Part shown: one piece after another, positions 55,625 to 64,000 of the stretch
How the letters are laid out: each line of letters starts with the position of its first letter
How positions within the stretch are numbered: position 1 is the stretch's first letter
Source: Pseudomonas sp. GV085
GTDB taxonomy: Bacteria; Pseudomonadota; Gammaproteobacteria; Pseudomonadales; Pseudomonadaceae
Direction of reading: 5' to 3'
Assembly (NCBI RefSeq): GCF_003050925.1
Contig: NZ_QAOV01000003.1
Coordinates: 248,001-312,000 of the forward strand
Length of the DNA stretch: 64,000 nucleotides
Program-made: the position numbers and the translations under genes
The notes under the pieces: generated by a model
The model's input: the letters and a program-made list of their open reading frames with translations, nothing else
What the model was told of the DNA's origin: nothing
Databases searched by the model: none

Positions 55625-57343
55625 TTAGTTGCTGTTTGCATCCTTGCTTTCGATAGACGCACTTTGCAGGGCTTTTCGAGCCTGCTGTTTGCGCAGTAGT
55701 TGCCAATGCGAGAGGACGGTTTTCGGTGCCCAGATCTGTGGTTCGGAGGCTTCGAAACCGTCCGCCAGTTCACGTTCGGCGACAGTGGCCTTGGCCAGTT
55801 TGAAGGCTTGCTCCAGATCATCGGTCTGGTTCAGGGCCTGGGCGAACAGTGCATCGCCGAAGTAAGTGAAGTTGGCTTCCTCCGAGCAACCGAAGGACAC
55901 CCGGTCGGCCCGCGAGGCTGTCATGATCAGGGTCCGTTCATCCTTGAGGGCGGGGAGGAATCCGCCGGAGTAGCAGGCCGAAATCACGATGATCTTGTCG
56001 CGGTTTTTCAACGGGGCGAGAACAGCAGCCATTTCGTCGGCTGGCAGGTCGGCCAACTCCATGCGTGGCTGGTCAAGCACCAGCTCGTGTTCGCTGGTGC
56101 CATGGCTGGTCAGGTAGATGAAAATCAAGTCTTCCGGGCCGCTGCGTTCGGCCAGCGTCAGGGCGGCACGGCGCAGGTTTTCCCGAGTCGCCATCGGGCG
56201 GTCGGCGAGGTGATCGCGATGGTTCACCAGGCGGATCTGGCCGAAAGCGCCGAAACGGCTGGTGAGCATATTGGCGACGTAGTCGGATTCGCGCAGAAAC
56301 ACGCTTTGCTTGCCATCACCGCCCAGGGTCAACGAATACAGTTCTACCGCCGGGGTCGAGGGCGCAATGTTGGCCAGCGCTGCGTCGAGCAAGCGCCCCT
56401 GGGCCAGCAGGCCGAGCTCCAGGGTGTCGGGCAAGAGTTTGCCCTCGGCGTCGCGCACGCGCTGGCCGTTGATCCAGGTGCCGCTGAGCACGGTGCCGTC
56501 GGTCAGCACCAATGTGCCGCGCCCCTGATAACTGTCGTTGTCGAACTGACCGGTGTAAAAACTGCCGTCAGACAGGTTGAGTCGGCCCTGGCCGGAAAAG
56601 CGCCAGTCATTGAACTGGCCGATGTAGTGGCTGCCGTCAGTGCCGATCAACTCGCCCTTGCCGTTCAGCGAGCCTTCCTTGAACTGGCCCAGCCAGACAT
56701 CGCCGTCGGCGTTTTCGTAGCGGCCTTTGCCGTGCAGTTGATTGTTCTTGAAGCTGCCGACATAGATGCCGCCATCGGCACTGTTGAACGTGCCGTTGCC
56801 TTCCAGTTGGCCGTCGACGAAGTGCCCGGTGAACTGATTGCCGTTGCCGTCACTGCGCTGGCCTTCGCCATTGGGTTTGCCGTGGGCGAACTGGCCCTGA
56901 TAGGCGCTGCCGTCTTCAAGTTCGAGGCGACCCAGGCCGGCGTATTGATCGGCCTTGAACTCTCCGCGATAGCTCATGCCGTTTTCTTTGAGGGTGCCTT
57001 CGCCGTCGCGTCGGCCGGCCTTGAAGCCGCCGCTGTAACTGCTGGCGTTGGTGGTCAGCGCCCCCTGGCCATCGAACAGTCCCTGATTGAACTGCCCGCG
57101 ATAGACCTCGCCGTTGCTGCCGTGCCATTCGCCCTGGCCATGCCACTGCCCTTTGTCGAATTCGCCGGCGTACCAGCTGCCGTTCGGGTAGTCGATGCGT
57201 CCCTTGCCTTGCAGCAAGCCATTGACCAGGTCACCGCGATAGCGTCCGCCGTCCGGCAGGCGGGCGTCGGGGGCCAAAAGCGATTCGCCGTCGCCGCAAG
57301 CGGTGAGCATCAGGGTCAAGGCAAGGAGTGCAAGTGGGCGCAT
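55625..57343 (-). CDS. MORN-repeat lipoprotein with legumain/caspase-type C13 peptidase domain
   Basis: The 572-residue precursor MRPLALLALTLMLTACGDGES has a lipobox LTAC (Cys16). Residues about 32-285 are eleven MORN-type repeats of 21-23 residues (for example GEVYRGQFNQGLFDGQG) and a partial twelfth. The C-terminal 260 residues form a C13-like domain: strand LIFIYLTSHGT with the catalytic His (near 411) and KIIVISACYSGGFLPAL with the catalytic Cys (near 454). The Cys and His that define clan CD are both present. Its location facing the periplasm or surface and its target are unknown. Confidence 0.9.
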   Translation of the reverse strand: MRPLALLALTLMLTACGDGESLLAPDARLPDGGRYRGDLVNGLLQGKGRIDYPNGSWYAGEFDKGQWHGQGEWHGSNGEVYRGQFNQGLFDGQGALTTNASSYSGGFKAGRRDGEGTLKENGMSYRGEFKADQYAGLGRLELEDGSAYQGQFAHGKPNGEGQRSDGNGNQFTGHFVDGQLEGNGTFNSADGGIYVGSFKNNQLHGKGRYENADGDVWLGQFKEGSLNGKGELIGTDGSHYIGQFNDWRFSGQGRLNLSDGSFYTGQFDNDSYQGRGTLVLTDGTVLSGTWINGQRVRDAEGKLLPDTLELGLLAQGRLLDAALANIAPSTPAVELYSLTLGGDGKQSVFLRESDYVANMLTSRFGAFGQIRLVNHRDHLADRPMATRENLRRAALTLAERSGPEDLIFIYLTSHGTSEHELVLDQPRMELADLPADEMAAVLAPLKNRDKIIVISACYSGGFLPALKDERTLIMTASRADRVSFGCSEEANFTYFGDALFAQALNQTDDLEQAFKLAKATVAERELADGFEASEPQIWAPKTVLSHWQLLRKQQARKALQSASIESKDANSN

Positions 57344-57457
57344 AGCGGATTCCGGGCAATTAGGCGAGGGAGTATGCCGCAGCTATGTGTCCTTATATAG
57401 GGTGAGGTATTGCGAGAAGGCGCGAAACAGCATGAGCTGCTTCGCATCCGGGAAGGT

Positions 57458-57913
57458 TTATACGAAGCACAGGGACAGGGGTTCGGCGATGTACGCCGGC
57501 TTGTCCGAACCTTCGATTTCCAGGGTGGTGGTGGCCTTGAGCAGCCATTGGCCGGGTTTTTTCTCGATGACTTCGGTCAGGTCGACCTTGAGTCGCACTT
57601 TCGAATTGACCTTGACCGGCTGAATGAAGCGCACGCTGTCGAGACCGTAGTTGACCACCATCTTCAAGCCTTCGGGCATGACGAGGATGTCTTCCATCAG
57701 TTTCGGGATTAGCGACAGCGACAGAAAGCCGTGAGCGATGGTGCTGCCAAATGGCGTTTGCGCGGCCTTGACCGGGTCGACGTGGATGAACTGAAAATCC
57801 CCTGTGGCCTCGGCGAACAGGTTGATGCGCTCCTGATCGATAGTGAGCCATTCGGAACGTCCAAGTTCCTTGCCGACATAATCTTTGAGCTCTGCAACTG
57901 GAACATAGGGCAT
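57458..57913 (-). CDS. MaoC family hydratase
   Basis: The 151-residue hot-dog-fold protein starts MPYVPVAELKDYVGKELGRSEW, after AAGGAGAG. It has the hydratase-2 motif INLFAEATGDFQFIHVDPVKAAQTPFGSTIAHGFLSLSL (about 28-66), with the catalytic Asp and His. It probably hydrates enoyl-CoA, or acts as an R-specific hydratase supplying fatty-acid or polyhydroxyalkanoate precursors. Single gene. Confidence 0.92.
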   Translation of the reverse strand: MPYVPVAELKDYVGKELGRSEWLTIDQERINLFAEATGDFQFIHVDPVKAAQTPFGSTIAHGFLSLSLIPKLMEDILVMPEGLKMVVNYGLDSVRFIQPVKVNSKVRLKVDLTEVIEKKPGQWLLKATTTLEIEGSDKPAYIAEPLSLCFV

Positions 57914-58106
57914 TGAGACTCTCCTTGGGTTCATCGGTTTTATAGATTTGGCTTGCGAGGATTTAACTTCCCGGCTTACCACTTTAGATCAACATGGCCA
58001 AACGCTCCGGTCAACCGACCATGCTTTTGGCGAATGCCGATCTATAGCGCGGGCATGCTTATAATGCCCGGCCAATGCGGGTGACGGATTTTGCGGGGGA
58101 TCAACA

Positions 58107-58469
58107 ATGTTGCTACGAGGGCTGACGTGGCTGGTGCTGTTCCAATTGCTCGGCACGGCGATCAATCATTTGTTTTTGCCCGTGCTGCCGGGGCCGATTG
58201 TGGGGTTGCTGCTGTTACTGGTGTACCTCATCTGTCGCGGACAGGTCGGCGAGCCACTGAACCTGGCGGCCAGCAGCCTGTTGCGCTACCTGCCGCTGTT
58301 GCTGGTGCCTCCGGCCGTGGGCGTGATGGTCTATGCCGCTGACATCGCGGCGGACTTCTGGGCCATTGTCGGTGCGCTGGTGTTGTCGCTGCTGCTTTCG
58401 ATGGCCTTCGCCGGGGTGCTGATGCAGCGCATGGTCAGGCGTCACGCTCACTCCGAGGACAGCCAATGA
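58107..58469 (+). CDS. CidA/LrgA family membrane protein
   Basis: The 120-residue holin-like protein has four membrane helices. The family block is FLPVLPGPIVGLLLLLVYLI near residues 23-42, and LLLVPPAVGVMVY is near 64-76. CidA/LrgA proteins act with LrgB-type partners in murein hydrolase control, pyruvate transport or programmed lysis. The stop overlaps the next gene by ATGA, making a typical two-gene operon. Confidence 0.9.
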   Translation: MLLRGLTWLVLFQLLGTAINHLFLPVLPGPIVGLLLLLVYLICRGQVGEPLNLAASSLLRYLPLLLVPPAVGVMVYAADIAADFWAIVGALVLSLLLSMAFAGVLMQRMVRRHAHSEDSQ

Positions 58470-59182
58470 TCTTCGACTGGCACGGCGCCTGGACGTCGGT
58501 GATTCACCATCCATTGTTCGGCATAGGCATTACCCTTGGCGCCTATCAACTCGTCCTGGCGGCATTCGAAAAAACCCGTTGGATCTTTTTGCAGCCGGTG
58601 CTGGTCTCCATGTTACTGGTGATCGGCGTGCTGGTGGGCTGCGGTCTGACCTACGCCGAGTACCGCAAGAGCACCGAGATCCTGAGCATCCTGCTCGGCC
58701 CGGCCACTGTCGCGCTGGCGGTGCCGCTTTACCTCAACCTGCGACGGATTCGGCAGTTGTTCTGGCCGATATTTACTACGCTGGTGATAGGTGGTGTCGT
58801 AGCTACGGGCATGGGCGTGCTGCTGGGCTGGTGGTTCGGTGCCGAACACATGATCCTGATGACCATGGCGCCGAAGTCGGTAACCTCGCCGATTGCCATG
58901 CTGGTGGCTGAGCAGATCGGTGGTGTCGCGGCGCTGGCAGCGGTGTTCGTCTTGATTACGGGTGTGATCGGGGCGATTTTCGGCCCGGTCCTGTTGACCC
59001 GGTTCGGCGTGCACAGCCCGGAAGCCAGGGGTATGGCGCTGGGCATGACGGCCCACGCTGTCGGCACGGCGGTGGCGATGCAGGAAAGTGAAGAGTGTGG
59101 CGCCTTCGCGGCGCTGGCGATGAGTCTGATGGGTGTGGCCACGGCGGTTTTCCTGCCGCTGGCGGTGTCGATGGTGGTGTAA
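58466..59182 (+). CDS. LrgB family membrane protein
   Basis: The 238-residue protein has about seven membrane helices, with LrgB blocks ILSILLGPATVALAVPLYLN (about 71-90), MAPKSVTSPIAMLVAEQIGG and GMALGMTAHAVGTAVAMQE. It is the partner of the upstream CidA/LrgA-like protein. It overlaps it by 4 bases and is followed 10 bp later by the Lon-N-domain gene. Confidence 0.93.
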   Translation: MIFDWHGAWTSVIHHPLFGIGITLGAYQLVLAAFEKTRWIFLQPVLVSMLLVIGVLVGCGLTYAEYRKSTEILSILLGPATVALAVPLYLNLRRIRQLFWPIFTTLVIGGVVATGMGVLLGWWFGAEHMILMTMAPKSVTSPIAMLVAEQIGGVAALAAVFVLITGVIGAIFGPVLLTRFGVHSPEARGMALGMTAHAVGTAVAMQESEECGAFAALAMSLMGVATAVFLPLAVSMVV

Positions 59183-59192
59183 GGAAATGTCT

Positions 59193-59783
59193 ATGAGTCT
59201 GCCGCTTTTTCCGTTGAACACAGTGCTGTTTCCAGGCTGCATCCTCGACCTGCAGATTTTCGAAGCGCGCTACCTGGACATGATCGGCCGCTGCATGAAA
59301 CAGGGCAGTGGTTTTGGCGTGGTGTGCATCCTCGAGGGTGAAGAGGTCGGGATCGCCCCGGCCGGCTACGCGCTGGTGGGTTGCGAAGCGCTGATCACCG
59401 ATTTCAATCAACAGGACAACGGCCTGTTGGGGATTCGGGTCCGAGGCGGACGGCGTTTCCATGTATTACGATCGGAAATCCAGCGCGATCAGTTGACCGT
59501 CGCCGAGGTCGAGTGGCTGGAAGACGAACCGGAGCAGCCACTGCAGGACGAGGACGCCGACCTGGTGGCATTGCTCAAGGCCCTGGCGGAACATCCGATG
59601 GTTGAAGCCTTGAACATGGGCACTGAAGCGACCGGGCAACAGTCACTGGCCAATCAGTTGGCGTACCTGTTGCCCTTCGCTGAACTGGACAAGATCGACC
59701 TGCTGCAACTCGATGATCCGCAGCAACGACTGGATGCGATTCAGGCGTTGCTGGATGAGTTGCAGGGCGAGTTGTTTGCCTGA
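59193..59783 (+). CDS. Lon N-terminal substrate-binding domain protein
   Basis: The 196-residue protein starts MSLPLFPLNTVLFPGCILDLQIFEARYLDMI, the conserved first strand-helix of the Lon N-domain (PUA-like). RCMKQGSGFGVVCILEGEEVG and GIRVRGGRRFHVL follow. No ATPase or protease domain is attached. AAGGA upstream favours the ATG at 59193 over one two codons before. Such stand-alone domains are common in proteobacteria. Role unknown. Confidence 0.9.
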   Translation: MSLPLFPLNTVLFPGCILDLQIFEARYLDMIGRCMKQGSGFGVVCILEGEEVGIAPAGYALVGCEALITDFNQQDNGLLGIRVRGGRRFHVLRSEIQRDQLTVAEVEWLEDEPEQPLQDEDADLVALLKALAEHPMVEALNMGTEATGQQSLANQLAYLLPFAELDKIDLLQLDDPQQRLDAIQALLDELQGELFA

Positions 59784-59795
59784 CGGGCGCTGTTG

Positions 59796-61112
59796 CTAAT
59801 ACGCATACCGCAGCATCGTATGTGGCAAATGCTGCAACACGAAGAAGCCGAACAATGTCAGCAACGCCGGCAATACCAGCCACCAGACCTTGGGTGGCAA
59901 GGCGTTGAGCGGTTCCTTGCGCTGGATCAGCCACAGGCTCGCTGCACAAACACACGCTGCCAGCATCGCACCGGCCAGTACATCCGTCGGCCAATGTGCG
60001 CCGAGGTACACCCGTGACAGCGCAATTGCCATCGCTGGCAGGCAGCCCACTAATAGCCAGGTCAGGCGCATCCGTGGCGGTTGTCCACGGCCGGCCAGAA
60101 CGGCGAGGGTCAGGAACAGCGCAAAAGATCCCGACGCATGGCCACTGGGCATGCTGTAACTGGTCAGCGGATCGCTCAGCACATCGGGGCGCACGCGGGC
60201 AAAGAACTGTTTGGTCGCGGTGTTCGACAATGCCGTGCAGAGCAGGGTGGTTGCGGCGAAGGTCGCCGGGCGCCATTGACGCATCAGCAGCAGCAACCCG
60301 GTCAGCAGTGCGCTGAGCAGCAGCATGTTGCGGAATTCGCCGATCAGCGTGAAGACCACTGCAACCTCATCGAGCATCGGGCTGCGATGTTCCTGCACCA
60401 GGGTCATCAGCCCTTGATCGAGGGCGTTCAGGTACGGATAGCCGATGAACAGCCCTGCCAGAATGAGAAAACTCATGCCGGCGATTAACCCTGTAGCCCT
60501 GCGATGCTGGCGCAAGCTACTGGTGGCGCTCAACCCCACCAAGACCGCAATGCTGCCGGCAACGATTCCGGCCTGAGCCCAGAAACCTTCAGGCAATGGC
60601 AAGCGAATCGCCGCACCGGTGGCCCAGCCAGGCAGCAAATAAGCCACCGACCACCCCGCGCCGGCCAGCAGGCTGACGGCGATGAAGCGTGGGAAGGGCA
60701 TGTCGCACATGCCGGCGACCATGGGCAGCATCGGCCGCAATGGCCCGATAAAACGCCCGACCAGCAGGCTGGCGATGCCATAGCGCTGGAAATAGGTCTC
60801 GGCTCCGGCAATCCATTCCGGGTGATGGCGCAAACCGGGCAGGCGCCGGATATTTTGATGGAAGTGTCGTCCAAGGAAATACGAAGTCACGTCGCCCAGA
60901 ACACCGGCGAAGAAACCCAGCAGCAAGGTTTCACTCAGCGGCAATGCACCGCTGCCGGCCAGCACCGCAACGGTGAACAGTAAAACCGTTCCGGGCACGA
61001 TCAGCCCGGCGATCGCCAGGCATTCCACAAAAGCCACCAGAAATATCGCCGCCGCCAGCCATTGCGGGTTGACCGTCAACCAACCGGTCACGCTATCGAG
61101 CCATTGGCCCAT
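59796..61112 (-). CDS. DedA-PAP2 fusion membrane phosphatase
   Basis: The 438-residue protein starts MGQWLDSVTGWLTVNPQWLAAA. Residues about 1-200 are a DedA domain (VPGTVLLFTVAVLAG; LGDVTSYFLGR; LVGRFIGPLRPMLPMVAGM). The C-terminal 220 residues are a PAP2 phosphatase with KQFFARVRP, SYSMPSGHASGS and SRVYLGAHWPTDV, the three catalytic blocks, all intact. The fusion joins a lipid flippase-like and a lipid-pyrophosphate phosphatase module. A role in undecaprenyl or phosphatidylglycerol phosphate recycling is inferred. Alternative GTG start three codons upstream. Confidence 0.93.
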   Translation of the reverse strand: MGQWLDSVTGWLTVNPQWLAAAIFLVAFVECLAIAGLIVPGTVLLFTVAVLAGSGALPLSETLLLGFFAGVLGDVTSYFLGRHFHQNIRRLPGLRHHPEWIAGAETYFQRYGIASLLVGRFIGPLRPMLPMVAGMCDMPFPRFIAVSLLAGAGWSVAYLLPGWATGAAIRLPLPEGFWAQAGIVAGSIAVLVGLSATSSLRQHRRATGLIAGMSFLILAGLFIGYPYLNALDQGLMTLVQEHRSPMLDEVAVVFTLIGEFRNMLLLSALLTGLLLLMRQWRPATFAATTLLCTALSNTATKQFFARVRPDVLSDPLTSYSMPSGHASGSFALFLTLAVLAGRGQPPRMRLTWLLVGCLPAMAIALSRVYLGAHWPTDVLAGAMLAACVCAASLWLIQRKEPLNALPPKVWWLVLPALLTLFGFFVLQHLPHTMLRYAY

Positions 61113-61180
61113 ATAAACCACTCCATCAAATATTCAATTGCTTCCAGGGGGTACGTGCAACTTTGAATACGCCATCGACC

Positions 61181-61289
61181 CCTGTAGGAGCGGGCTTGCC
61201 CGCCAAGGGGCCCTTCCAGTCGATATTAGTGTCGCCTGACACGGCGCCTTCGCGGGCAAGTCGGACCGCCGCATCGCCGCTCCTACAGG
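61181..61289. repeat. REP pair (imperfect)
   Basis: CCTGTAGGAGCGGGCTTGCCC at the left and GCCGCTCCTACAGG at the right. The right unit has lost much of its complement (TCGGACCGCCGCATC in place of the expected arm). Confidence 0.8.
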
Positions 61290-61296
61290 TTGTCAG

Positions 61297-61995
61297 TCAG
61301 GTCAGCACAAAATAATCGCGATCCTCGACCTGGCCCCGTCTTAGCGGGTTTCGCGTGCAATAAGCCGCGTAGGCAGCGTCGACGAAACGGTACATCAGGT
61401 GCTCATCGCGCCCGTGGGGGATGCCCAGGCGTGTAGTCTGGATGATGTGGGCGGGCGTCTGGCCGACGTGCTCTACCAGCAACACTTCATGGTCAAAGCG
61501 TTTGGCGTCCCACACCGGCACTTTCAGGCCCAGTGCCTTGCAGAGCAGGGTTTGCCCGGCGCAGAGTTTTTGTGACGGGCGAGGGTGGCCCTGGGCGTCG
61601 GGATTGTTCAATAGCATCTGTGCCAGGCTGGCCGGCCCGCTCAATTCATCGACCCACGGGTAGGCGGACTTGATCAGCACGGCGTTACCGGGCCCTTGGG
61701 CGCTGAAATTAAGGGAATCGCCGCCCCGGGCGTAATACATATAGATGTGGCCGCCATCCAGAAACAAAGCCTTACGCTTTTCTGTGTAGCCGAGGGATGC
61801 GTGGCTGCCTTTTTCCGCGCAGTAATAGGCTTCGGTCTCGATGATCCGGGCGCTGAGCCACAGGTCGCCGACCCGATGGCGTATGACTTTACCCAGTAAA
61901 TCCCGAGCCAGAATTTGCGCGTCGCGGTCGAAAAACGCGTCCGGAAGGCCCTTGGGCAGGCTCGCAGCGGATGCTCGAACAGTCAGGTTGGACAT
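61297..61995 (-). CDS. mpg: DNA-3-methyladenine glycosylase (AAG/Mpg family)
   Basis: The 232-residue protein has the Mpg blocks ARDLLGKVIRHRVG, ARIIETEAYYCAEKGSHASLGYTEKRKALFLDGGHIYMYYARGG split over about 49-90 (with catalytic Glu in IETEAY), and FGNVT-like GNAVLIKSAYPW. It excises alkylated purines in base-excision repair. Length is usual for bacterial Mpg. Divergent from proA. Confidence 0.92.
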   Translation of the reverse strand: MSNLTVRASAASLPKGLPDAFFDRDAQILARDLLGKVIRHRVGDLWLSARIIETEAYYCAEKGSHASLGYTEKRKALFLDGGHIYMYYARGGDSLNFSAQGPGNAVLIKSAYPWVDELSGPASLAQMLLNNPDAQGHPRPSQKLCAGQTLLCKALGLKVPVWDAKRFDHEVLLVEHVGQTPAHIIQTTRLGIPHGRDEHLMYRFVDAAYAAYCTRNPLRRGQVEDRDYFVLT

Positions 61996-62184
61996 GATGA
62001 ACGACGTTTGTCAGGGCTGATTGAGTCGTGATGATAACAATTTGCAGCTTAATCCCGGCTGAACATCAGCAAATTGCCCTCCATTTCGACCATCCGCCCG
62101 TCACCGCTGTTAGTCCCGGGACGCGACAGCTATAATCTGCCGCTTTACTCTTTACCAAGACCTTATCAAAGACCACGCCAGACC

Positions 62185-63456
62185 ATGACTGAGTCCGTTC
62201 TTGACTACATGACCCGCCTGGGTTGCGCAGCCCGCGAAGCTTCCCGCGTGATCGGCCGCGCCAGCACCGCGCAGAAAAACCGCGCCCTGCAGGCCGCCGC
62301 CAATGCGCTGGACGCTGCCCGCGCCGAGCTGACGGCGGCCAATGAGCTGGATTTGGCCGCCGGTCGCGCCAATGGTCTTGAGCCGGCCCTGCTTGAGCGC
62401 CTGGCTCTGACCCCGGAGCGTATCGACGGCATGATCGTCGGCCTGCGGCAAGTGGCAGCCCTGCCGGACCCGGTTGGCGCGATCCGTGACATGAGCTTCC
62501 GCCCGTCCGGTATTCAGGTTGGCAAGATGCGCGTGCCATTGGGCGTGATTGGAATCATCTACGAATCGCGGCCGAACGTGACCATCGATGCCGCGAGTCT
62601 GTGCCTGAAGTCCGGTAACGCGACCATCCTGCGTGGCGGTTCCGAGGCGATTCATTCCAATCGTGCCATCGCCGCCTGCATCCAGCGTGGCCTGGCCGAG
62701 GCCGGTCTGCCGGCCGCCGTGGTGCAAGTGGTCGAAACCACCGATCGCGCGGCCGTCGGCGCGCTGATCACCATGCCTGAATACGTCGATGTCATCGTGC
62801 CGCGCGGCGGCCGTGGCCTGATCGAACGTGTCAGCCGTGACGCCCGCGTACCGGTGATCAAGCACCTGGATGGCATTTGCCACGTTTACGTGAGTGAACA
62901 CGCCGACCTGGCCAAGGCCCAGCGCATTGCGTTCAACGCCAAGACTTACCGTTACGGCATCTGCGGTGCCATGGAAACGCTGCTGGTGGATCAAACCGTC
63001 GCCAGGGCTTTCCTGCCGGCGATGGCGGCCCAGTTCCGCGAAAAAGGCGTCGAACTGCGCGGTTGTGAACGTACCCGGGCAATCATCGATGCCGTGGTCG
63101 CTACTGAAGAAGACTGGAGCACCGAGTACCTGGCGCCGATTCTGTCGATCCGTGTAGTCGACGCAATGGACCAGGCCATCGAGCACATCAACCACTACGG
63201 TTCCCATCACACCGATTCGATTGTCAGCGAACACCAGGGCGACACCCGGCGTTTCGTGGCCGAAGTCGACTCCTCGTCGGTGATGATCAATACCCCGACG
63301 TGCTTCGCCGATGGCTTCGAATACGGATTGGGTGCCGAGATCGGCATTTCTACTGATAAGCTGCACGCCCGCGGCCCGGTGGGCCTTGAAGGACTGACCT
63401 GCGAGAAGTACATCGTGGTTGGCGACGGGCAGTTGCGCGGACAGGAGCCGGCCTGA
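62185..63456 (+). CDS. proA: Gamma-glutamyl phosphate reductase
   Basis: The 423-residue enzyme starts [27 protein letters not shown]. It has the NADP-binding [34 protein letters not shown] (about 117-150) and the catalytic Cys in [19 protein letters not shown] (about residue 262). It reduces gamma-glutamyl phosphate to the semialdehyde in proline synthesis. The open frame begins further upstream, but conserved sequence starts at 62185. nadD follows immediately, as in many pseudomonads. Confidence 0.97.
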   Translation: MTESVLDYMTRLGCAAREASRVIGRASTAQKNRALQAAANALDAARAELTAANELDLAAGRANGLEPALLERLALTPERIDGMIVGLRQVAALPDPVGAIRDMSFRPSGIQVGKMRVPLGVIGIIYESRPNVTIDAASLCLKSGNATILRGGSEAIHSNRAIAACIQRGLAEAGLPAAVVQVVETTDRAAVGALITMPEYVDVIVPRGGRGLIERVSRDARVPVIKHLDGICHVYVSEHADLAKAQRIAFNAKTYRYGICGAMETLLVDQTVARAFLPAMAAQFREKGVELRGCERTRAIIDAVVATEEDWSTEYLAPILSIRVVDAMDQAIEHINHYGSHHTDSIVSEHQGDTRRFVAEVDSSSVMINTPTCFADGFEYGLGAEIGISTDKLHARGPVGLEGLTCEKYIVVGDGQLRGQEPA

Positions 63457-63457
63457 C

Positions 63458-64000
63458 TTGGGCGACCTAAACCCGTCAGCCCCGGTCACCGCCAGCGAGC
63501 CAGCCCCTCGCCGCATTGGCGTGCTGGGCGGAACGTTCGACCCGGTGCACATCGGCCATTTGCGCGGTGCGCTGGAAGTCGCCGAAACACTGGCGCTCGA
63601 TGAACTGCGACTGACACCCAGTGCCAGGCCGCCCCATCGGGATACGCCGCAGGTGTCAGCCAAAGACCGACTGGCGATGGTCGAGTGCGCGGTGGCCGGT
63701 GTGGCGCCGTTGGTGGTGGACGCCCGCGAATTGCAGCGGGACAAACCGTCCTACACCATTGATACCCTGGAGCTGATGCGCGCCGAACTGGCCGCAGATG
63801 ACCAGGTTTTTCTGCTTTTGGGCTGGGACGCTTTTTGCGGCCTGCCCACTTGGCACCGCTGGGAAGAGTTGCTCCAGCATTGCCATATCCTGGTGTTGCA
63901 ACGCCCGGATGCCGACAGCGAACCGCCGGATGCCTTGCGCAACCTGCTGGCAGCGCGCTCGGTGAGCGACCCGCTGGCCCTCAAGGGGCCGAGCGGACAG
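63458..64000 (+). CDS. nadD: Nicotinate-nucleotide adenylyltransferase NadD, partial
   Basis: The frame runs off the window with 181 codons read. After a polar tail it has [19 protein letters not shown], the nucleotidyltransferase motif GTFDPxHxGH, then [12 protein letters not shown] and [13 protein letters not shown]. It makes deamido-NAD from nicotinate mononucleotide. No ATG precedes the conserved part, so a TTG at 63458, one base after the proA stop, is the probable start. The tail [17 protein letters not shown] would be an extension. A later GTG inside GVLGG is too far in. Confidence 0.9.
   Translation, partial: MGDLNPSAPVTASEPAPRRIGVLGGTFDPVHIGHLRGALEVAETLALDELRLTPSARPPHRDTPQVSAKDRLAMVECAVAGVAPLVVDARELQRDKPSYTIDTLELMRAELAADDQVFLLLGWDAFCGLPTWHRWEELLQHCHILVLQRPDADSEPPDALRNLLAARSVSDPLALKGPSGQ

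Noticed and set aside
1..64000. tRNA genes, rRNA, CRISPR arrays, prophage
   Set aside because: No cloverleaf-like sequence with CCA context, no regularly spaced repeats and no phage structural genes were seen. The regularly recurring palindromes are REPs.

Overview
The window is a chromosomal stretch of a Pseudomonas of the fluorescens group. This rests on gene order that follows the P. aeruginosa PA4041-PA4066 and PA4021-PA4025 neighbourhoods (recalled, not searched), high G+C coding sequence, many CTGTAGGAGC / TGTGGGAGCG REP palindromes between genes, and translational overlaps of the ATGA/GTGA type. I see no rRNA, tRNA, CRISPR array, prophage or full-length IS. Most of the window is core genome. 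The accessory part is about 2.7-5.7 kb, plus single genes near 28 kb (Fic) and 39-41 kb (DUF1016 nuclease, S24 repressor).

Layout. 1-2.7 kb: divergent putA/putP with an array of GTTGCA operators. 2.7-5.7 kb: a small island between the real putP 3' end and a second, diverged copy of the last 40 putP codons. It holds a PAAR type VI effector with an overlapping membrane immunity gene, a 79-bp IS4-type miniature element with a REP inside it, and a strongly structured leader in front of a DUF3077-like gene. 5.8-14.1 kb: DUF2165, rlmJ, msrA, a Zur-type zinc operon (DUF2796, ABC ATPase, permease, DUF3299), cnoX, a methyltransferase and a lipoprotein. 14.2-22.3 kb: nrdR-ribD-ribC-ribBX-ribH-nusB-thiL-pgpA, then ribA, a membrane protein and a BtuF-like protein. 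22.3-27.5 kb (minus strand): a BtuB-like receptor, then dxs, ispA and xseB.

27.5-28.8 kb: a class II Fic protein facing two copies of a 29-bp palindrome. 28.9-39.2 kb: the six-gene mag (yfa) cluster encoding a bacterial alpha-2-macroglobulin. Its accessory proteins carry peptidoglycan-enzyme signatures: MagC looks NlpC/P60-like, and MagE looks like a penicillin-binding module joined to a SpoIID-like module. 39-44.4 kb: DUF1016 nuclease, S24 repressor with a possible 26-residue gene before a terminator, ppa, mtfA, a DedA protein and a GNAT protein. 44.5-52.4 kb: complete ethanolamine catabolism (eutC, eutB, permease, aldehyde dehydrogenase and the sigma-54 activator EatR), with two readable sigma-54 promoters. 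52.5-64 kb: mpl, ubiX, small lipoprotein and oxidoreductase genes, an 11-repeat MORN lipoprotein with a legumain/caspase-type C13 domain, a MaoC hydratase, lrgAB-type genes, a Lon-N-domain protein, a DedA-PAP2 fusion, mpg, proA and the start of nadD.

The points most worth following are the putP-duplicated effector island, the structured leader before the DUF3077-like gene, the peptidoglycan-enzyme reading of MagC/MagE, the Fic operator array and the MORN-legumain lipoprotein. All family names come from reading translated sequence and memory of the families. No database search was run.
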